Shown here piece after piece: positions 59,455 to 64,000 of a stretch of DNA of 64,000 bases. This stretch comes from ZC4RG35 sp964571765. GTDB taxonomy: Bacteria; Actinomycetota; Acidimicrobiia; Spongiisociales; ZC4RG35. The position numbers and the translations under genes are program-made. Numbering within the stretch: the stretch's first letter is position 1; the number at the start of each line of letters is the position of its first letter. The notes below the pieces were generated by a model. It did no database searches and was not told the DNA's origin. It saw nothing but the letters and a program-made list of their open reading frames with translations. Where the stretch lies: positions 1 to 64,000 of the forward strand of contig CAZNDH010000009.1 of the NCBI GenBank assembly GCA_964571765.1, written 5' to 3'.

Positions 59455-60747
59455 ATGCCCGACGCCGTACTCCGATACGGGGACGAAGAGATAGCTTTGC
59501 CTGTCGAAGTGGGCACCCATGGGGATGGGGCCCTTGACATTTCCGCTCTCCGAGGCCGCCTGGGCGTGGTCACCCTCGATCGGGGGTTCGGAAACACTGC
59601 CGAGGGAAAGTCGGCAGTGAGCTTCATCGACGGCGAGCAGGGCATACTCAGCTACCGGGGGTACCCCATCGAGCAACTCGCCGAGCGGGCCGACTTCCTC
59701 GAAGTTGCCTATCTCCTCCAATACGGGGAGCTTCCCACCGAGACCGAGTTCGATGACTATAGAGAGTCGATCACCCGGCACACCCTGCTCCGTGAGGACG
59801 TCAAACACCTCTTCGAGGCCTTCCCCCACTCGGCGCATCCGATGCAGATCCTCGCCTCCGCCACCTCGGCGCTGGCCACCTACTATCCCGACGCCCTCGA
59901 CCCGCTCGACGAGGACGCGGTGGACATCAGCTCACGGCGCCTGATCGCCAAGGCTCCGACGATGATCGCCTGGTCTTACAAGTACAGCGTCCACCAGCCT
60001 TACATCTACCCCGACAACACCTTGGACTACGCCTCCGGCTTCCTCAAGATGATGTTCTCGGTGCCCGCCGAGGACTACATCGCCGACCCGGTGGTGGCCA
60101 ACGCCCTCAACCTCCTCCTCATCCTCCATGCAGATCACGGCCAGAACTGCTCCTCCTCAGCGGTCAGGCTGGTGGGATCGGGCCAGGCCAACATCTTCAG
60201 CTCGGTGGCCGCCGGGATCCACGCCCTGTCGGGGCCGCTCCACGGCGGGGCAAACCAGGCCGTACTGGAGATGCTCGAGTCACTGGCGGCCGAAGGCGCG
60301 ACCGTCGACTCCGCGGTCAGACGGGCCAAAGACCGGGACGACCCGTTTCGGTTGATGGGGTTCGGCCACCGCATCTACAAGAACTTCGACCCTCGGGCCA
60401 GGATCCTCAAGCAGGCCGCAGAGGATGTCCTCGAGGCTCTGGGCGTCGACGACCCACTCCTCGATTTGGCCATGCAGTTGGAGGAGGTGGCCCTTTCCGA
60501 CGACTACTTCATCGAGCGCAAGCTCTATCCCAACGTCGACTTCTACTCAGGGATCATCTACCGGGCGATGGGTTTTCCCACCGACATGTTCACAGTGTTG
60601 TTCGCCTTGGGTCGTCTTCCCGGCTGGATCTCGCAGTTCAGAGAGCTCCTTGCCGATCCGCAGACACGGATATTCCGGCCGAGACAGCTCTACGTCGGCC
60701 ACGAGAGCCGCGACTACGTGCCGGTCGGGGATCGCCAGACGAGCTGA
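59455..60747 (+). CDS. gltA: Citrate synthase
   Basis: TCA-cycle entry enzyme, 430 aa, the hexameric Gram-negative/actinobacterial type. The ATG at 59455 follows AAGGA; a TTG at 59434 lies inside the preceding stop region. Active-site stretches: LHADHGQNCSSS (225-233), H263 in GPLHGGANQA, H305 in MGFGHRIYKNFDPRA, and the Asp of VDFYSG. The Glu usual in HADHEQN is Gly here. It follows the EF-G-like gene by 17 bp on the only plus-strand operon of the window. Confidence 0.96.
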   Translation: MPDAVLRYGDEEIALPVEVGTHGDGALDISALRGRLGVVTLDRGFGNTAEGKSAVSFIDGEQGILSYRGYPIEQLAERADFLEVAYLLQYGELPTETEFDDYRESITRHTLLREDVKHLFEAFPHSAHPMQILASATSALATYYPDALDPLDEDAVDISSRRLIAKAPTMIAWSYKYSVHQPYIYPDNTLDYASGFLKMMFSVPAEDYIADPVVANALNLLLILHADHGQNCSSSAVRLVGSGQANIFSSVAAGIHALSGPLHGGANQAVLEMLESLAAEGATVDSAVRRAKDRDDPFRLMGFGHRIYKNFDPRARILKQAAEDVLEALGVDDPLLDLAMQLEEVALSDDYFIERKLYPNVDFYSGIIYRAMGFPTDMFTVLFALGRLPGWISQFRELLADPQTRIFRPRQLYVGHESRDYVPVGDRQTS

Positions 60748-60751
60748 TGGC

Positions 60752-61243
60752 TCAGACCGGGGCGATCTCCTCGACGTAGGGGATCTCGGGGATGGTCCCG
60801 TCGACGGCGTCCACCAATACCAGGGCACGGCGGTCGGGTGGCTCGGCAGCGGCATAGAGGACCACCGCCCATCGGGGTCTCGCCGTCCAACCGGTGAACC
60901 TGACCGTGGCCGAGGCATGGCCCACGGGAAAGTCGACCGCCGACGCGGCGACCCGAAGGGCCTCATGCTCGTCCACCAGGAGTGGCCAACCCGAAAGGTA
61001 GAGCCACGTCGCCAGGGCGAGGAAGCCCAGGGCCACCGGCCAACCGCCCGGGATGGCGACCACTGCGATGACGGCGAAGCCTCCCATCACCCACGCAGAG
61101 ACGCGCCGGCGCCCTGGGTCGGGGAATCGGTAAGGGCCGACGACGTTCGAGTCGAGCTCCTGTTCGATAGCCAGATGATCGGCCAACTCGGCGTCGATAT
61201 GGATGCCTTCGCGACCTACTCGCGGGAACTCGTTGTCAGTCAT
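60752..61243 (-). CDS. Small membrane protein of unknown function
   Basis: 163 aa from the ATG at 61243, overlapping the thrS end by 8 nt. An acidic N-terminal region (1-45) precedes two hydrophobic segments (about 52-64 and 68-88), then a soluble region of about 70 residues with RFTGWTARPRWAVVLYAAAE and a repeat-free beta-rich look. I do not recognise a family. Convergent with citrate synthase, 4 bp apart, and likely transcribed with thrS. Confidence 0.65.
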   Translation of the reverse strand: MTDNEFPRVGREGIHIDAELADHLAIEQELDSNVVGPYRFPDPGRRRVSAWVMGGFAVIAVVAIPGGWPVALGFLALATWLYLSGWPLLVDEHEALRVAASAVDFPVGHASATVRFTGWTARPRWAVVLYAAAEPPDRRALVLVDAVDGTIPEIPYVEEIAPV

Positions 61244-63206
61244 CTGTAGCCCCACGCCCCCGACCGACCTCCTCCAGCCCCTCCAGGCTGTAGTCCTTGT
61301 GCACCACGGTCTCTACTAGATGTCCGATGAGTTCGCCAGGCTCCATCGCCGTCAAGTTGGTGCCGCTGCGCAGGCGGGCAGTCACGGTTCCGTCCGTCAT
61401 CTCCCGCTCCCCGACCACCGCCATGATCGGGATCTTCTCGACCTGGGCCCGCCGGATCTTTGCCGATAGCGGTTCGTCGGCGCGGTCCACCTCTACCCGA
61501 AGGCGAGCAGCGCGTATTTCTGCGGCGACCGCCTCGGCGTAGGCGCTCTGTTCGTCACGCACCGGGATCACCTTGACCTGTATCGGGGCCAGCCACAATG
61601 GGAAGGCCCCCCCAGTGTGCTCGATCAGGATCCCGATGAATCTCTCTAGGGATCCGTAGATGACCCGGTGGATCACAACCGGTGTCTTGTGTTCGCCGTC
61701 CCGGTCGACATAGGAGCAGTTGAACCGCCTCGGCAGTTGGAAGTCGAGCTGGATGGTCCCCATCTGCCATCGCCTCCCCAGCACATCCTTCATCACGATG
61801 TCAACCTTGGGTCCGTAGAAGGCGCCATCCCCAGCGACAACCTTGTAGTCGCCCCGCTCGGCAAGGATCTCCTCGAGGGTCCTCTCCGCCAGCTCCCAGG
61901 TTTCGACGTCTCCAATGAACTTGTCGGGACGCGTGCCCAGCTGGAGCTCGAAGCCCAGGTCGAAGATCGAGTAGTAGTAGTCGCAGATGTCGAGAATGCG
62001 TCGATATTCCTCACGGATCTGGTCGATGCTGCAGAAGATGTGAGCGTCGTCTTGGCGAAAGCTTCGCACCCGGAGCAGCCCGTGGAGCGTCCCCGATCGT
62101 TCGAATCGATGCAGCACGTCGCAGTCGGAGAATCGAAGCGGGAGATCCCGGTAGCTCCGGGTCCGCAGGTTGTACACCACCATCGCGTTTGGGCAGTTCA
62201 TCGGCTTCACCCCGAAGGTGACGTTCTCGTCGACGGGGATGACGAACATGTTGTCGACGTAGTTGTCCCAGTGGCCTGATGTCACCCAGAGCGACTTCTC
62301 GTTTATCAGTGGCGCCGAGATCTCCTGGTATCCCCGTTGCTCATGGTCGTCACGCCAGAAGTCGAGGAGGGTGTTGAACAGTTTCAGCCCGCGGGGTAGC
62401 CAATAGGGCATGCCTGGAGCAGTCGGGTCGATGTGGAAGAGATCGAGCTCGGGGCCGAGACGACGATGGTCGCGCTTTTCTGCCTCCTCGATCCTGTGCA
62501 GGTAGGCGTCCAAGTCGTCCTGGCCGGCCCAGGCGGTGCCGTAGATTCGCTGCAGCTGCTCCCGCTTCTCGTCGCCCCGCCAGTAGGCGCCCGAACTGCG
62601 CAGCACCTTGACCGCGGGGATCCGACCGGTGGATGGGAGGTGCGGCCCCCGGCACAGGTCGATGAACCCCAGGTTGCGGTAGGCGCTCACCGCATCACCG
62701 TCACCGACCTCTGAGGTCTCCACCGACTCGATGATCTCCACCTTGAACCTGTGGTCGGAGAACACCTCCAGCGCATCCTCACGGCTCATCTCGACCCGCT
62801 CGAAGGGTTGGTCCTCCTCGATGATCTGCAGCATCCTCGTCTCGATGTGTTCGAGATCCTCCGGGCTGAAGGGTGCCTCCACGGCGAAGTCGTAGTAGAA
62901 GCCGTCTTCGATCGGCGGGCCGATGGCGAAGGTGGACCCGGGAAACTCGTCGAGAACCGCCTGGGCCATGACATGGGCCGAGGAGTGGCGGAGGATGTGG
63001 AGCCCCTCCTCGTCGGACAGGGTGACCACCGCGAAGTCCCCGCTTCGGTCGATGGGCCGGCTCAGGTCGCGGAGTTCTCCGTCCACTTTGACCGCCACCG
63101 CGGCCTCGGCGAGACGTGGCCCGATGGAACGGGCCACCTCGATCCCGGTCACTCCGGAAGGGTGCTCGACGACGGTTCCGTCGGGGTAGCGAAGTTCAAC
63201 TGACAC
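61236..63206 (-). CDS. thrS: Threonyl-tRNA synthetase
   Basis: 656 aa class II enzyme. The start is taken as the GTG at 63206 (MSVELRYPDGTVVEHPSGVT), where the TGS domain begins; longer frames would run past the gap. TGS (1-65), the editing domain with HILRHSSAHVMAQAV and the second zinc-type HxxxH (about 80-230), core with WDNYVDNMF, KPMNCPNAM and motif 2 ERSGTLHGLLRVRSFRQDDA, and a C-terminal anticodon domain (about 545-650). It opens the minus-strand block. The 84-bp gap upstream holds a weak promoter and no T-box. Confidence 0.96.
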   Translation of the reverse strand: MSVELRYPDGTVVEHPSGVTGIEVARSIGPRLAEAAVAVKVDGELRDLSRPIDRSGDFAVVTLSDEEGLHILRHSSAHVMAQAVLDEFPGSTFAIGPPIEDGFYYDFAVEAPFSPEDLEHIETRMLQIIEEDQPFERVEMSREDALEVFSDHRFKVEIIESVETSEVGDGDAVSAYRNLGFIDLCRGPHLPSTGRIPAVKVLRSSGAYWRGDEKREQLQRIYGTAWAGQDDLDAYLHRIEEAEKRDHRRLGPELDLFHIDPTAPGMPYWLPRGLKLFNTLLDFWRDDHEQRGYQEISAPLINEKSLWVTSGHWDNYVDNMFVIPVDENVTFGVKPMNCPNAMVVYNLRTRSYRDLPLRFSDCDVLHRFERSGTLHGLLRVRSFRQDDAHIFCSIDQIREEYRRILDICDYYYSIFDLGFELQLGTRPDKFIGDVETWELAERTLEEILAERGDYKVVAGDGAFYGPKVDIVMKDVLGRRWQMGTIQLDFQLPRRFNCSYVDRDGEHKTPVVIHRVIYGSLERFIGILIEHTGGAFPLWLAPIQVKVIPVRDEQSAYAEAVAAEIRAARLRVEVDRADEPLSAKIRRAQVEKIPIMAVVGEREMTDGTVTARLRSGTNLTAMEPGELIGHLVETVVHKDYSLEGLEEVGRGRGATDD

Positions 63207-63290
63207 TGGTATCTGCTGGCTAGCCTGGGCCGGCAGAGTAATAACGGCGTCGGGGGTAGGCGCCGCAATAGCCCGAGGGGTACCTGACTC

Positions 63291-64000
63291 ATGGATGCAC
63301 GGCGATTGGTGGAGGATCTCCATCCCAACGCCCGGATAAGGGAGCTAGGCGCCGGCGCCAACAAGGTCTTTCGGATCACCGAGCGGGAGACCGAGACCTC
63401 GATCATCAAGGTCTACCCGGTGGCCTCGCGGGAGAAACGGGAGCGCCGCGCCCTCGAGTCGCTGGGCGCGGTCGAAGGCGTGCCCCGGATCCTGGCCAAC
63501 GGGATCGAGGAGGACACAGCCTGGCTGAGGATGACAGACGGTGGCAGCTGGAACCTGGCCAGCCTCCCCAAGAACCTTGCCGCCATCGCCACCGCGGGCA
63601 GGACCCTGCGCAACGTGCACTCCGCCGACGCCGAGATCACCAACCTGGTGGTGGGCATCGACAGTGACTACGTACAGAGCCACTTCCGCTCCACCATCGA
63701 CCGCCTGGGTCGTTTTCGGCGCCGTTTCGGCATGGATCAGGTGGTGCTCAATCGTGCCATGGACATCGAGCCGCCTCTGGCCACCGAACCGGTCCCGATC
63801 CACACCAGGCCAACGCCCTCCAAGTTCGTCCTCGACGACGAGGGCAACGTGACGCTTGTCGACTGGGAGTGGGCGACCCTGGGGCCTCCCGAGCTCGACC
63901 TCACGCTGGCGGTGTGGCAGTTCGCCTCGATGTTCGGAGAGGACGCTGCGGCTGCCTTCCGCCAGGGTTACGGGGCCGAACTGCCGGAGAGCCGTTACCG
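63291..64000 (+). CDS. Aminoglycoside phosphotransferase-like protein, degenerate catalytic loop (partial)
   Basis: Runs off the right edge; 236 codons visible. The ATG at 63291 has GAGGGG 10 nt before it. Pattern of the APH/choline kinase fold: N-lobe with LGAGANKVFRITERE and the Lys of SIIKVYP; hinge region; C-lobe with TLRNVHSADAE. The catalytic loop expected as HGDxxxxN reads HTRPTPSK (171-178), so the catalytic Asp and the Asn are lost. The metal-binding Asp is kept as D191 in LVDWEWATLGPPELDLTLA. Possibly a pseudokinase or binding protein. Divergent from thrS. Confidence 0.7.
   Translation, partial: MDARRLVEDLHPNARIRELGAGANKVFRITERETETSIIKVYPVASREKRERRALESLGAVEGVPRILANGIEEDTAWLRMTDGGSWNLASLPKNLAAIATAGRTLRNVHSADAEITNLVVGIDSDYVQSHFRSTIDRLGRFRRRFGMDQVVLNRAMDIEPPLATEPVPIHTRPTPSKFVLDDEGNVTLVDWEWATLGPPELDLTLAVWQFASMFGEDAAAAFRQGYGAELPESRY

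Noticed and set aside
63207..63290. T-box riboswitch in front of thrS
   Set aside because: The gap is only 84 bp and lacks the T-box core sequence and a terminator.
1..64000. CRISPR arrays, insertion sequences, prophage genes, tRNA genes
   Set aside because: No regularly spaced repeats, transposase or integrase motifs, phage genes or convincing tRNA cloverleafs were seen in the gaps, most of which are under 130 bp.

Overview
This window is a chromosomal segment of a high-GC bacterium. The gene set places it in the Actinomycetota: an actinobacterial-type integration host factor (mihF), a PriA that has lost its helicase and zinc motifs, a phosphatidylinositol-mannoside lipid locus (pgsA-type synthase, PatA-like acyltransferase, PimA-like mannosyltransferase), an EF-G2-like GTPase and a DUF222/HNH gene of the 13E12 type. 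A deep lineage such as Acidimicrobiia is my guess; the sequence does not prove it. The segment is almost entirely housekeeping, about 57 kb of it on the minus strand, with very tight packing: about twenty neighbouring pairs share ATGA, GTGA or TGATG stop/start overlaps.

Read along the minus strand from right to left. 63.2-61.2 kb holds thrS and a small membrane protein. 57.3-52.6 kb holds the PIM lipid genes, pdxS-pdxT and yebC. 52.5-50.0 kb is a small accessory stretch (membrane protein, LysE-type exporter, SOS-linked DUF222/HNH gene, decayed secreted-protein fragment). 50.0-48.0 kb holds ruvCAB under a LexA-type box. After a decayed GNAT gene come queA, tgt, yajC (without secDF), apt, relA and an MBL hydrolase (47.5-41.7 kb), then hisS, aspS, alaS, ruvX, mltG, aroE (41.6-33.6 kb). 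33.6-28 kb holds a DUF4388 protein, a prepilin peptidase, aroC-aroK-aroB, efp and nusB. 27.9-19.2 kb is the pyrimidine operon pyrR-pyrB-pyrC-carA-carB-pyrD-pyrF behind a PyrR-binding RNA element. 19-12.5 kb holds mihF, a CMP-kinase-like gene, rpoZ, coaBC, metK, priA, def and fmt. 12.4-7.5 kb holds rpe, a GGDEF-type response regulator and the riboflavin genes ribD-ribE-ribBA-ribH. 7.4-0.2 kb holds infC-rpmI-rplT, a SpoU methyltransferase, pheS-pheT, mpg and tyrS. The left edge is the promoter and leader of what is probably an rRNA operon lying just outside the window.

On the plus strand are only an EF-G-like GTPase with citrate synthase (57.4-60.7 kb), two decayed genes (47.5 and 50.0 kb), and a truncated phosphotransferase-like gene at the right edge.

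From what I know of mycobacteria, most of the order is the ancestral actinobacterial order (thrS to nusB joined to pyrR to ribH, then infC-rpmI-rplT-tsnR-pheST). The interest therefore lies in departures from it: two genes whose only sensible start codon is AUC (infC and the CMP-kinase-like gene), an IF2-N-like domain fused to NusB, a short leader reading frame in the PyrR site, a CMP kinase where gmk usually sits, PyrD class 1B without pyrK, yajC without secDF, and a LexA-type box lying on the start codon of the DUF222/HNH gene.
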